This document shows positions 20,381 through 27,640 of a stretch of 64,000 nucleotides of DNA, in pieces. Positions within the stretch are counted from its first letter, which is position 1, and every line of letters begins with the position of its first letter. The stretch is from Verrucomicrobiota bacterium (GTDB taxonomy: Bacteria; Verrucomicrobiota; Verrucomicrobiia; Opitutales; Opitutaceae), in NCBI GenBank assembly GCA_016871755.1, contig VHCJ01000009.1, positions 51,914 to 115,913 of the forward strand, given 5' to 3'. Under the pieces are notes generated by a model. That model was not told where the DNA came from, searched no databases, and was given only the letters and a program-made list of their open reading frames with translations. The translations under genes and the position numbers were made by a program.

Positions 20381-20408
20381 GTAAGAAATAAGTACCCGTG
20401 TTTCTTAC
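20381..20408. promoter_or_regulatory. Inverted repeat abutting the AbiEi start, probable autoregulatory operator
   Basis: Perfect 8-bp arms GTAAGAAA (20381-20388) and TTTCTTAC (20401-20408) are separated by 12 bases, about two helical turns centre to centre. The right arm ends exactly at the ATG of the antitoxin gene. AbiEi-family antitoxins are known to repress their own operon by binding inverted repeats in the promoter, so this is a strong operator candidate. No Shine-Dalgarno sequence fits between the repeat and the ATG, so translation may be weakly initiated or leaderless. Confidence 0.6.
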
Positions 20409-21038
20409 ATGAAACGTGTGAAGGAATCACCGAAAAGCACCCATCGATCGGTCATCAGACGAATCCAGGGCAAGGGCCGTGGGTCAGTCTTCACCCCGAG
20501 TGATTTTCTCGACTTGGGGACCCGGGGCTCCGTCGACCTTACCCTCCATCGCCTGACCGACGCCGGCACGATCCGCCGTCTTTCCCGCGGCCTCTACCAC
20601 TACCCCGAGAGCCATCGCCTGCTGGGTGAGGTCGCCCCGTCCATCGAGTCCGTGGCCCGGGCGCTCGCGGCGAGCGAGCACGCCAAGCTCCAGCCTTCCG
20701 GTGCCTACGCGGCCAACCTGCTGGGCCTCTCGGAACAGGTGCCGGCGAAGGTCGTGTTCCTGACCAGCGGTCGCGCCCGCAAGGTGAAGCTCGGCAACCT
20801 CGAGATCGAGTTGCGGCCGACGACCCCGCGCAAGGTGGCGGCCGCGGGGCGCACCAGTGGCCTCGTGATGGCTGCGCTGCGCTACATGGGCCGAGACCAC
20901 ATCACCCGGAGTCGGATCGCCCATCTCCGCCAGACACTCTCCGCCGACGACCGACGGCGGTTGCTCGGCGATTTGCCTAGCGCGCCGGTTTGGTTGCATC
21001 CGCATCTGCGGGCCATCGCGGCGAAGGAGTCGCCATGA
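20409..21038 (+). CDS. abiEi: AbiEi-type antitoxin (DUF6088-like), type IV toxin-antitoxin
   Basis: 209 residues. The N-terminal 75 residues are a winged-helix-like region (VIRRIQGKGRGSVFTPSDF, LHRLTDAGTIRRLSRGLYHYP), as in AbiEi antitoxins, which open with a wHTH followed by the antitoxin domain. SGAYAANLLGLSEQVPAKVVFLTSGRARKVKLG is the second recognisable block, with the conserved pattern T.G..R..K.G. The family neutralises the AbiEii nucleotidyltransferase and represses the operon. The toxin gene overlaps by four bases (ATGA). The start is the ATG at 20409 immediately after the inverted repeat. Confidence 0.85.
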   Translation: MKRVKESPKSTHRSVIRRIQGKGRGSVFTPSDFLDLGTRGSVDLTLHRLTDAGTIRRLSRGLYHYPESHRLLGEVAPSIESVARALAASEHAKLQPSGAYAANLLGLSEQVPAKVVFLTSGRARKVKLGNLEIELRPTTPRKVAAAGRTSGLVMAALRYMGRDHITRSRIAHLRQTLSADDRRRLLGDLPSAPVWLHPHLRAIAAKESP

Positions 21039-22060
21039 GCTCGTTCGCCACCCTGCCCGCGAAGGAACGCGAACTGTTCTTCCGCCAGTATCAGCAGAAG
21101 CGCGGCGTCGATCCCGTCATCGCGGAGAAGGATTTCTGGGTTTGCTGGTTGCTTGGTCGCATTTTCGCGCTGCCTCCACTCGCGGATGCGTGCGTGTTCA
21201 AGGGAGGCACCTCGCTCTCGAAGGTCTTCGGCGCAATCGAGCGCTTCTCCGAAGACATCGATCTGGCGATCACGCCCGCATCGCTGGGTTGGAGGGAGTC
21301 TGACCTGGACGAGGCTCCGTCCCGGAGCAAGCGAGAGGAACGCGTGACCGAGCTCGAAGGAGCCTGTGCGGCGGCAGTGCGGGCTAGGTGGCGGCCGCTC
21401 CTCGAGGATTCCATCCGGACGATCCTTGGCGCGCCGACCGGGCGCGACGACTGGCTGACTTACCGCTTCGAAGAGGCCGGTCGCTCGCCGGTGCTCTTCT
21501 TCGCATATCCAGGTTCCCTGCCGCGCGGCGTCGCCTACATCGCGCGCGAGGTACGGCTCGAATTCGGATCGCTGACGGATCAGCGACCAGTCGGGCGTCA
21601 CCTGATTCGAGCATTTGTCGCCGAACTCGCGCCGGGAGCGTTCACCGACCTCGACGTCGATGTCGTTGCCTTGGAACTGGAGCGCACATTCTGGGAGAAG
21701 GCCACGATCCTCCATGCGGAATTCCACCGGCCGGCTGACCAGCAGATCAAGGATCGATACGCCCGGCACTATGCCGATTTTGCGGCGCTGTGGCGACACG
21801 GGCCAGCTCAGGCGGCGCGCAGTCGTCTCGACGTGCTGGAGCGAGTGCGAGTCCACAAGTCCCGGTTCTTTTCCTCGCGCTGGGCCCAGTACGCGACGGC
21901 CGTTCCCGGTTCGCTGCGTCTCGTACCACCCGCAGCGAGGCTCGAAGCCCTCCGTGCCGACTACCAGGCGATGGGGCAGATGTTCCTCGGTGAGCGCATG
22001 CCCTTCGAGACGGTGCTCGCGACGCTCCACGACGCTGAGGCCGTGCTGAATCGTCCCTGA
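21035..22060 (+). CDS. abiEii: AbiEii-type nucleotidyltransferase toxin
   Basis: 341 residues from the ATG at 21035 (MSSFATLPAKERELFFRQ), which overlaps the antitoxin stop in ATGA; an upstream in-frame ATG at 20990 would only add antitoxin-overlapping residues. The DNA-polymerase-beta-type nucleotidyltransferase core is clear: CVFKGGTSLSKVFG and ERFSEDIDLAI provide the Gly-Gly-Ser motif and the two metal-binding Asp residues. EKDFWVCWLL upstream and FWEKATILHAEFHR downstream are typical of the AbiEii/AbiGii family. Members block growth by modifying nucleic acid targets, and many protect against phage. Context: a two-gene cassette with an operator-like repeat and an R-M remnant behind it. Confidence 0.88.
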   Translation: MSSFATLPAKERELFFRQYQQKRGVDPVIAEKDFWVCWLLGRIFALPPLADACVFKGGTSLSKVFGAIERFSEDIDLAITPASLGWRESDLDEAPSRSKREERVTELEGACAAAVRARWRPLLEDSIRTILGAPTGRDDWLTYRFEEAGRSPVLFFAYPGSLPRGVAYIAREVRLEFGSLTDQRPVGRHLIRAFVAELAPGAFTDLDVDVVALELERTFWEKATILHAEFHRPADQQIKDRYARHYADFAALWRHGPAQAARSRLDVLERVRVHKSRFFSSRWAQYATAVPGSLRLVPPAARLEALRADYQAMGQMFLGERMPFETVLATLHDAEAVLNRP

Positions 22061-22217
22061 AACAAGGAGGGGCCAGACGCAACGATTCAGCTGCCCACCG
22101 ATCCCGCTCGGCCACCACCAGCGACGCCGAACCCCGCTGCCTCCGGGCTTCGATCCCAACACGACCTCCCCGCGAAGCGCGAGGGCTTCACGCGAAACAC
22201 CGACGCACCCCATCGCA
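22061..22217. other. Short gap after abiEii
   Basis: No gene recognised between the toxin stop and the decayed reading frame that begins at 22218 on the other strand. The sequence is GC-rich with no obvious hairpin plus T-run terminator. Confidence 0.3.
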
Positions 22218-22334
22218 TCAGGAGTTGAGGCCAAACAGCCGCTGAGACGAGAGATCGGCCGGGAAAGAGTCCCGGGGCGCTACGAGGTAGAGGGGGATGC
22301 TGAGGTTGCCGTCCTAGGCGCGAATGGGGGCGAT
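22218..22334 (-). pseudogene. Probable C-terminal remnant of an HsdM-like N6-DNA methyltransferase
   Basis: On the minus strand the frame reads HPIAPIRA-stop-DGNLSIPLYLVAP and ends RLFGLNS at the stop codon 22220-22218. From memory, GNLSIPLYV preceded by IRxND is the C-terminal hallmark of type I restriction-modification M subunits, where the catalytic N-terminal domain is far upstream. Here an in-frame TAG (22316-22314) replaces the residue before DG, and no methyltransferase sequence precedes it before apbE. I read it as a scrap of a lost R-M gene beside the AbiE cassette. The match is short and was not tested by any search. Confidence 0.35.
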
Positions 22335-22445
22335 GGGGTGACGCGTACGCCGAACATCAGACCGTGTGTTTGGGAGGGCCGGGTGAGTGCTGGTCCGGTT
22401 TCCCAGTCTTGAGCCTCGCGGCCTGCGAGGCGGTGTTGATGGCGC

Positions 22446-23297
22446 CTACTCGGGCGCGTCGCCGATCGCGCCGAAGCCGCGGACGGAGCCGTCCTCCTGC
22501 ACCACGAAGGCGCCGATGCCGGGGTTCTCGGCGCAGAAGCGTGCGATCGCGGCGTCGTCGAAGATGAAGAACGCTGTCGAAAGCGCGTCGGAATGCGCGG
22601 CATCGTCGGCCAATGCCCAGACGCGCGAGCGCCGCGTTGCCGGTCCGCCGCGGCGGACGTCGATGAGGTGCTCGCCTTTGACCGCAATTCCGGAACCGCT
22701 CAGCGCCCGATGCTGGAGGACCAAGCGCCGCGCGGCCGGATCGTCGCCCAAGCCGATCGGCCAGCCAAGGGTGTCCGCGGGCGCCGCCAACGCGAGCACG
22801 CTGCTGCCGCCGCTCTGCAGGCACGCCTGGCTCAGGGACCAGTCGCGCAGGACCTCCGCCATCGTGTCGAGCGCATAGCCTTTGCCGATCGCCCCGAGAT
22901 CGAGGTGCAGCCGCGGGGTCAGGGACACGATTTCGTGACGGTCCGGATCCAGCGCAAACAACGCCCGGTCCAGAAACGCCTCGGCCCCGTCGACCGACGC
23001 ATACGCCGGGTCGAAAGCCCGACCGGTCGCGGCCGACACCTCGGCCGCGATCGTCAGGCAGCGCAGCGCATCCTCGCCGATCACCAAGCTTTCCCCCTCC
23101 GCCAGGCGATTGGCCCGCGCGATGTCGCTCGTCTCGACGTAGCGGCTCAATTCCGACTCCAGTCGCTCCAACTCCCGGAATGCCGCCGCCGCCGCCTGAC
23201 GGGCATATTCGGGATCGGTTCCCGCGATCCAGATCGCAAAATCCGTCGCCATCGCCTCGAAACTAAAACGATGTGAATGAGGAACTAATAAATCCAT
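22446..23297 (-). CDS. apbE: FAD:protein FMN transferase (ApbE family)
   Basis: 283 residues. ApbE attaches FMN covalently to Thr residues of flavoproteins such as Nqr/Rnf subunits. Visible signatures are FSFEAMATDFAIWIAG (the family reads MGT at this point; here MAT), LDLGAIGKGYALD, QSGGSSVLAL and GSGIAVKGEHLIDVRRG, with DALSTAFFIF near the end. No lipoprotein signal is present, so a cytoplasmic or non-lipidated form is likely. The first ATG is kept because the conserved Met of MAT is part of the domain and cannot be the start. Divergent from the TPR operon over 59 A/T-rich bases. No obvious target flavoprotein is encoded nearby. Confidence 0.9.
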   Translation of the reverse strand: MDLLVPHSHRFSFEAMATDFAIWIAGTDPEYARQAAAAAFRELERLESELSRYVETSDIARANRLAEGESLVIGEDALRCLTIAAEVSAATGRAFDPAYASVDGAEAFLDRALFALDPDRHEIVSLTPRLHLDLGAIGKGYALDTMAEVLRDWSLSQACLQSGGSSVLALAAPADTLGWPIGLGDDPAARRLVLQHRALSGSGIAVKGEHLIDVRRGGPATRRSRVWALADDAAHSDALSTAFFIFDDAAIARFCAENPGIGAFVVQEDGSVRGFGAIGDAPE

Positions 23298-23356
23298 TGC
23301 ATTTAGAATGCGAAAATGATTGCCTGCGGCGCCAATTAATGTAATCTGACTGCACT
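23298..23356. promoter_or_regulatory. A/T-rich divergent promoter region between apbE and the TPR operon
   Basis: This 59-base gap, together with the first bases of apbE, is sharply more A/T rich than its surroundings (for example ctaataaatc, gcgaaaatga, ccaattaatg) and separates two divergent genes, so both promoters should lie here. Partial inverted similarity (GCATTTAGAATGC at about 23300-23312) is present. No factor can be assigned with confidence. Confidence 0.45.
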
Positions 23357-26300
23357 ATGGTGGGATGGCAAGGGGAGTCGAGGCAGGAGGGAAGATTGGG
23401 CCGACGGGTTCGGGCCGAGGCGCGAAGGGTGGGTGACGGCCCGGAAAAGGGCGGAGAGGCGGCGGGCTGGGGAGCGCCGGGGGATCGCGAACCCGGTGAG
23501 AGGGATCAGAGCGGCGAGCGGGTCGAGGTGGGGACGGTGGGCGGCGCGGGCAAGGTGGGCGATGCGGGTGGGGTGGTCGAGCGGGTGCGGGTGGGCGGCG
23601 GATGGCGGGGCCGAAGGGCGTGGCGGTGGCGGCAGCGGCGGGGGTGGTGGGCCTGGCTGGGGATGGCGTTGGGGAGCGTGGGGACTTTCGGGGTGTGCGG
23701 CCATGCCCAAGTGAAGGTGCCCAAGGTGCCGCTCGTGCACCTGTGGGTGGAGGCCGAGGGGCACCGGGATGCGGGCCGGTGGACGGAGGCGGCGGGCTTG
23801 GCGGAGCGGGTGCTGCAGCGGGTCGAGCTGGGCGAGGCGCTGCCGTCGGGCCTCGGATTGGATCAGGTGCGCCTGCTGGCGGCTGGCTGGGCGCTCCGGG
23901 CGGGCACGTTGGCGGTGGCGGAGGTGCAGGCCCGCCGGGTCCTCGAGTCGCCGAAGGCCGCGGCGTGGCACGGCGAGGCGCGGTTGATCCGGGGGGTGGC
24001 GCTGCTGGGACTGGAACGGGGCGCCGAGGCGGAGACTGTCTTGGAGCCGCTCGCGGCGGACGTGCGGTGGCGGGATCGGGTGGGCCTGCTGCGGGCGGTG
24101 GCGGCGCGGGCGGCCGGGCGGCTGGATCGCGCGGCGGAGTTGCTCGCCGAGCGCGTGCGCACGGCCGGCGGGGATGAGGAGAAGGGCGAGGCGGCGTGGG
24201 CTTGGACGGAGGTCGAACTGGAACGCGGGGATCCGGAAGCGGCGTGGTCCGCCTTGAAGCACTTGCTGGAGCGTTCCGGTGCGGGCGCCAATCCCGCTGC
24301 GGCGGGACTGCTCGCTTTGCGGACCATGGATCTCGCGGCGCGGGCCCAACGCGCGGATGCGGTGCTCGCGGTCGCCGCCGCGCTGCCGGCGCGCGCGCCG
24401 TTGCTCGCCGCCCACGCGGTCGCGGAGGCGGAACTGCAGCGGCGGCGCGACGTGGTCGGAGCCGGAGAGGGGGCGGGCGGCGAGAGCGTGGCGCGGTGGC
24501 GGCGGGAGCAGCAGCGCGGACGCCTCGCCGCGGCGCGGGCCGCGCTGGAGGCCCGGCCGCACTTCGATGCGGATGTGCTGATTGCTCGGGCCCGCGCGTA
24601 TCACGCCCGCGGGCAGGTCTGGGAGGCGGCGCTGGCCTGCGAACGCCTGCTGGCCCGCGGGCCCGCGGGCCCGCACGCGGAGGAAGCCGCGGCATGGCGG
24701 GTGCGCGCCCTCGCGGAATCCCGCCGACCCGCGGCGGCGATCGTCGAGGCGGAGTCGTTCGCCCGCGCGCATCCCCGCAGTCCGCTGCGCGCCTCCACCC
24801 TCGGGGTGGCGGCCGGGGCAGCCGCGGGGCTGGGCGACGGCCCGCGGCAGGTGCGCCTCCTCGCGGCGGCGCTCGCCGCCGATCCCGCGCCGGTTCTGCG
24901 TGACGTCCTGCGGCTCCGCCAGGCGCAGGCGTGGATCGGGGTGGGCGCGTTCACCGAGGCGTGGGCGGCGGCGACGCGGCTGCGGACGGATTCCCCGGAC
25001 GGTCCGTGGCGGGAGGAAGCGCGTTACCTTGAAGCCATGGCCAGCCTCGCTGGCGGGGAGTCGCGGCGCGCCCTCGCCGAACTCGACGCCTACCGCCGGG
25101 AATTTCCGGAAGGGCGATTTAGCGCGGACGCGTCCTACCGCGAGGCGGCGGCCCAGTTTGGAGTCGGCGCGCTGGCCGAGGCGGAGCGCGGGACGGCGGC
25201 GTGGCTGCAGCAGTACCCGGAGGATCACCCCCAGCGTGGCGAAGTGCTTTCGCTGCGCGGAGACGTGCTCGCGGCGGCGACGCAGCGCGAGGCGGCGGCG
25301 GAGGCGTACCGCGGCGCGCTGACCCACCGCTTGGAGGAGGAAGGGCGCGCGCATGCCCTCGATGAATTGACCCGACTCGAAGTGGCGTTGGGTGACGGAG
25401 ACCGCGCGGTGGAGCGCTGGCGAACGCTGGCGGCGGCCGACCCCGATCACCCGCTCGCACTCAGTGCCGCCTACTGGATTGGCCGCATCCTCGCGCCGCG
25501 CGGTGACGCTTCCGTGGCGGCGGAAGCGATGGCGGCGCTGGTCCGGCCCCACCTCGCGGACCCCGGCCGCGAACAGGTGGAGCGCGTCCTCGCGGAAATC
25601 GCCCGCACCCTCGGCCGCGCCCCGGGCGAGCCGCCCGGTCCCGCCGACACGTGGCTCCTCGAGCCCGCGCAACGCGAGCAGCCCACGGCGCGGGCCCGCG
25701 CGCGCTTCCTCGACGCCGAACTCCTCGCGCGGCGCGGACAGACGGAGGCCGCCGAAGCCCTGCTCGACGGACTGGAAGCTGATTGTCCCCTTGAAGCCCT
25801 GCCTCCGGCGCTGCTCGCCCGACAGGGAGACCGCCGCCGCGCGCGCGGTGATGCGGACGGAGCGCGACGTTGCTACGAGAGCCTGCTCGGCCGCCGGCCA
25901 CCCTCGCGCCTGCAGGAAGTCGCGCACGTTGGCCTCGGTGAATTGGCCCTCGCGGCGGACGAACCGGCGAAGGCGTTGGACTTCTTTGAGCGCGCCCTGC
26001 GATCGGGTGCGCCGACCCGGATGGCGGAGGCGTCGCTGGGGCGGGCGGTGGCGTGGGGACGGCTCGGGCGCAGCGAGGAAGCGCGGGCCGCGCTGGAGGA
26101 ACGCGTGGCTGACCGGGCGTTGCGCGGAGAGACCAAGGCGCGCGCCTGGGTGCTGCTGGGCCAGTGGCACGCCGCGCAGGCGGACGCCGCGTCGCTGGCG
26201 CAGGCGCAGGCGTGCTTTGAGCGCGTGCGCGTCGCGCACCGCCGCTTCACCCCGTGGCGGGTGCAGGCGGTGCTCGACGGCGGACACGTGCTCGAACGCC

Positions 26301-26434
26301 TCGGCCGGACGGCGGAGGCGGAAACGGTCTACCGGGAATCGCTCGCCGACCCGCGCGTGGCGGAGCGACCGGAGGCGGCGACGCTCCGCTCCCGCCTCGC
26401 GCGACTCACCGAACGCCCGGGAGGCGTCCGATGA
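23357..26434 (+). CDS. Large tetratricopeptide-repeat (TPR) protein, exported
   Basis: 1025 residues from the first ATG. Most of the length consists of TPR-like helical pairs rich in Ala/Leu with repeated W..EA, A..Y...AL and YP...A patterns (for example LAEVAAW-like units, QQYPEDHPQRGEVLSL, GDADGARRCYESLLGRRP). A signal peptide appears only at residues about 88-117 (WRQRRGWWAWLGMALG, ending GHAQ), so the first 78 Gly/Arg/Glu-rich residues are probably not translated; GTG codons at 23585 or 23591 place a start just before the signal. The protein should be a periplasmic or outer-membrane scaffold. It is the first gene of a six-gene operon and overlaps the next gene by four bases. Confidence 0.8.
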   Translation: MVGWQGESRQEGRLGRRVRAEARRVGDGPEKGGEAAGWGAPGDREPGERDQSGERVEVGTVGGAGKVGDAGGVVERVRVGGGWRGRRAWRWRQRRGWWAWLGMALGSVGTFGVCGHAQVKVPKVPLVHLWVEAEGHRDAGRWTEAAGLAERVLQRVELGEALPSGLGLDQVRLLAAGWALRAGTLAVAEVQARRVLESPKAAAWHGEARLIRGVALLGLERGAEAETVLEPLAADVRWRDRVGLLRAVAARAAGRLDRAAELLAERVRTAGGDEEKGEAAWAWTEVELERGDPEAAWSALKHLLERSGAGANPAAAGLLALRTMDLAARAQRADAVLAVAAALPARAPLLAAHAVAEAELQRRRDVVGAGEGAGGESVARWRREQQRGRLAAARAALEARPHFDADVLIARARAYHARGQVWEAALACERLLARGPAGPHAEEAAAWRVRALAESRRPAAAIVEAESFARAHPRSPLRASTLGVAAGAAAGLGDGPRQVRLLAAALAADPAPVLRDVLRLRQAQAWIGVGAFTEAWAAATRLRTDSPDGPWREEARYLEAMASLAGGESRRALAELDAYRREFPEGRFSADASYREAAAQFGVGALAEAERGTAAWLQQYPEDHPQRGEVLSLRGDVLAAATQREAAAEAYRGALTHRLEEEGRAHALDELTRLEVALGDGDRAVERWRTLAAADPDHPLALSAAYWIGRILAPRGDASVAAEAMAALVRPHLADPGREQVERVLAEIARTLGRAPGEPPGPADTWLLEPAQREQPTARARARFLDAELLARRGQTEAAEALLDGLEADCPLEALPPALLARQGDRRRARGDADGARRCYESLLGRRPPSRLQEVAHVGLGELALAADEPAKALDFFERALRSGAPTRMAEASLGRAVAWGRLGRSEEARAALEERVADRALRGETKARAWVLLGQWHAAQADAASLAQAQACFERVRVAHRRFTPWRVQAVLDGGHVLERLGRTAEAETVYRESLADPRVAERPEAATLRSRLARLTERPGGVR

Positions 26435-27615
26435 GCCCCGCGGGATCGACTCCCGAGCGCCTCCCGGGCGGCGGCGGCTGCTGCTGCGGCGGCGGCGTTC
26501 GGTCGGCGCGGTGGGCGCGGTGCGCGCGGTGGGCCGCGCGTGGCATCCTGTTCGCAATCGCGGCGATTCCGGGTCCCGGGTACGCCCGGATGAGCGCGCG
26601 CGAAGCGCCCGTGAGCCGTGCGGCGCACGTCGCGGCGGATGCGGCGGCAAGGGTGGCAACGGAGGATGCGGCAGGAGCGGTGGATGCGGTGGATGCGGCG
26701 GGTGCGGTGGACACGAATGCCACTGCGGAAACGGAGGCTGCGGCGGACACGGAGGCTGCGCCGAATGCGAACGCGATTGCGGAAGCGGACGCTGCGACGG
26801 GCACGCTGGGTGCGACTCCTGCGCTGGCGGGTGGAGGCAAGATTCGCCTCGCGGATGGAAGGGTCGTGCCGTGGGAAGCGGCGCGGATCCGCTCCGGGCG
26901 CTTGGTGGTTTCCGTGCCTGGAGCGGCCGAGGCGGAGTGGTCGGTGCCGTTGGAATTCGTGGCGGCGCTGGCCTGTCCGGAACCTCCGGCGCTGGTGGAG
27001 GCCCGCGAGGCGCTTGCGCGCGGTGACGCGCTCGATGCGATCGTTGGGGCGGGAGCGGTGGCGCGGCAGTTCGACGCGTGGCGGACGACGCCTGGTTCGT
27101 GGTGGAGCGCGGCCCGCACCCTGCAGTTGCGCGCGCGGGCGCGGCTGGGCCAGTGGAGTGAACTCGCGCGCGACGCGGCGGCGTTTGCGGGCGGGCCGGC
27201 GGATGGCGAGGCGGGCCAGTGGGAGCGGCTCGCGCGGGCGCACCTCGCCGGGCGGACGGACGGAGCCGAGGCGGAGGCGACGCGGTCGCGCGACGAGAGC
27301 CGCACGGCGCTGCGCGCGATCCTGCTGGCCCCTGCGACGCCGGAGATCGAGGTCGAGGCAGCGCTCGCGCTTGGCGAGGATGCGCTGCGCGGCCGGGAGT
27401 GGACCGAGGCGCTGGACGCGTTGCTCCGGGTGCCGGTCTTCCATCCCGAGCGTCTCGACCGCCTGCCGCGCGTGTGGCTGCTCTGTGCGCGGGCGTATGC
27501 CGGACTCGAAGACCGCGGACGAGAAGAGCGGACCCTGCTTGGCCTGGCGGATGCGCATCCGGACGCACCGGAGACGGCGCAGGCGCGCCGGGAATTCGCG
27601 GGACGATTTCCATGA
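26431..27615 (+). CDS. Exported TPR-like protein of the Exb/VWA operon
   Basis: 394 residues, starting in the ATGA overlap with the TPR gene. The N-terminus has a Gly/Cys-rich stretch (GGGGCCCGGG) and a hydrophobic helix (ARGILFAIAAIPGPGYA) that can act as a signal. Residues about 65-125 are a low-complexity Ala/Asp/Glu/Asn region encoded by near-repeats of gcggatgcgg. From about residue 130 the protein has a beta-strand opening (KIRLADGRVVPWEAARI) and then helical pairs resembling TPRs (ALDALLRVPVFHPERLDRL, CARAYAGLEDRGREERTLLGLADAHPDAPE). It is a likely partner of the preceding TPR protein. The next gene starts in a second ATGA overlap. Confidence 0.7.
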   Translation: MSPAGSTPERLPGGGGCCCGGGVRSARWARCARWAARGILFAIAAIPGPGYARMSAREAPVSRAAHVAADAAARVATEDAAGAVDAVDAAGAVDTNATAETEAAADTEAAPNANAIAEADAATGTLGATPALAGGGKIRLADGRVVPWEAARIRSGRLVVSVPGAAEAEWSVPLEFVAALACPEPPALVEAREALARGDALDAIVGAGAVARQFDAWRTTPGSWWSAARTLQLRARARLGQWSELARDAAAFAGGPADGEAGQWERLARAHLAGRTDGAEAEATRSRDESRTALRAILLAPATPEIEVEAALALGEDALRGREWTEALDALLRVPVFHPERLDRLPRVWLLCARAYAGLEDRGREERTLLGLADAHPDAPETAQARREFAGRFP

Positions 27616-27640
27616 AGAGCATGATTTCCATGAAGAGCAT
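27605..27640 (+). repeat. 18-bp tandem duplication over the exbB start codon
   Basis: The unit GATTTCCATGAAGAGCAT occurs twice head to tail (27605-27622, 27623-27640). The first copy contains the stop of the preceding gene and the first ATG of the ExbB-like gene, and the second copy adds further in-frame ATGs (27621, 27630, 27639). The duplication therefore multiplies the possible starts without changing frame. Confidence 0.9.

Noticed and set aside
23300..23345. Possible Fur box in the A/T-rich gap between apbE and the TPR/Exb operon
   Set aside because: The sequence aaaatgatt matches only a fraction of the Fur consensus, and the operon lacks TonB or siderophore genes.
27605..27640. The 18-bp tandem repeat as part of a CRISPR array
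   Set aside because: Two adjacent units without spacers and no cas genes nearby.
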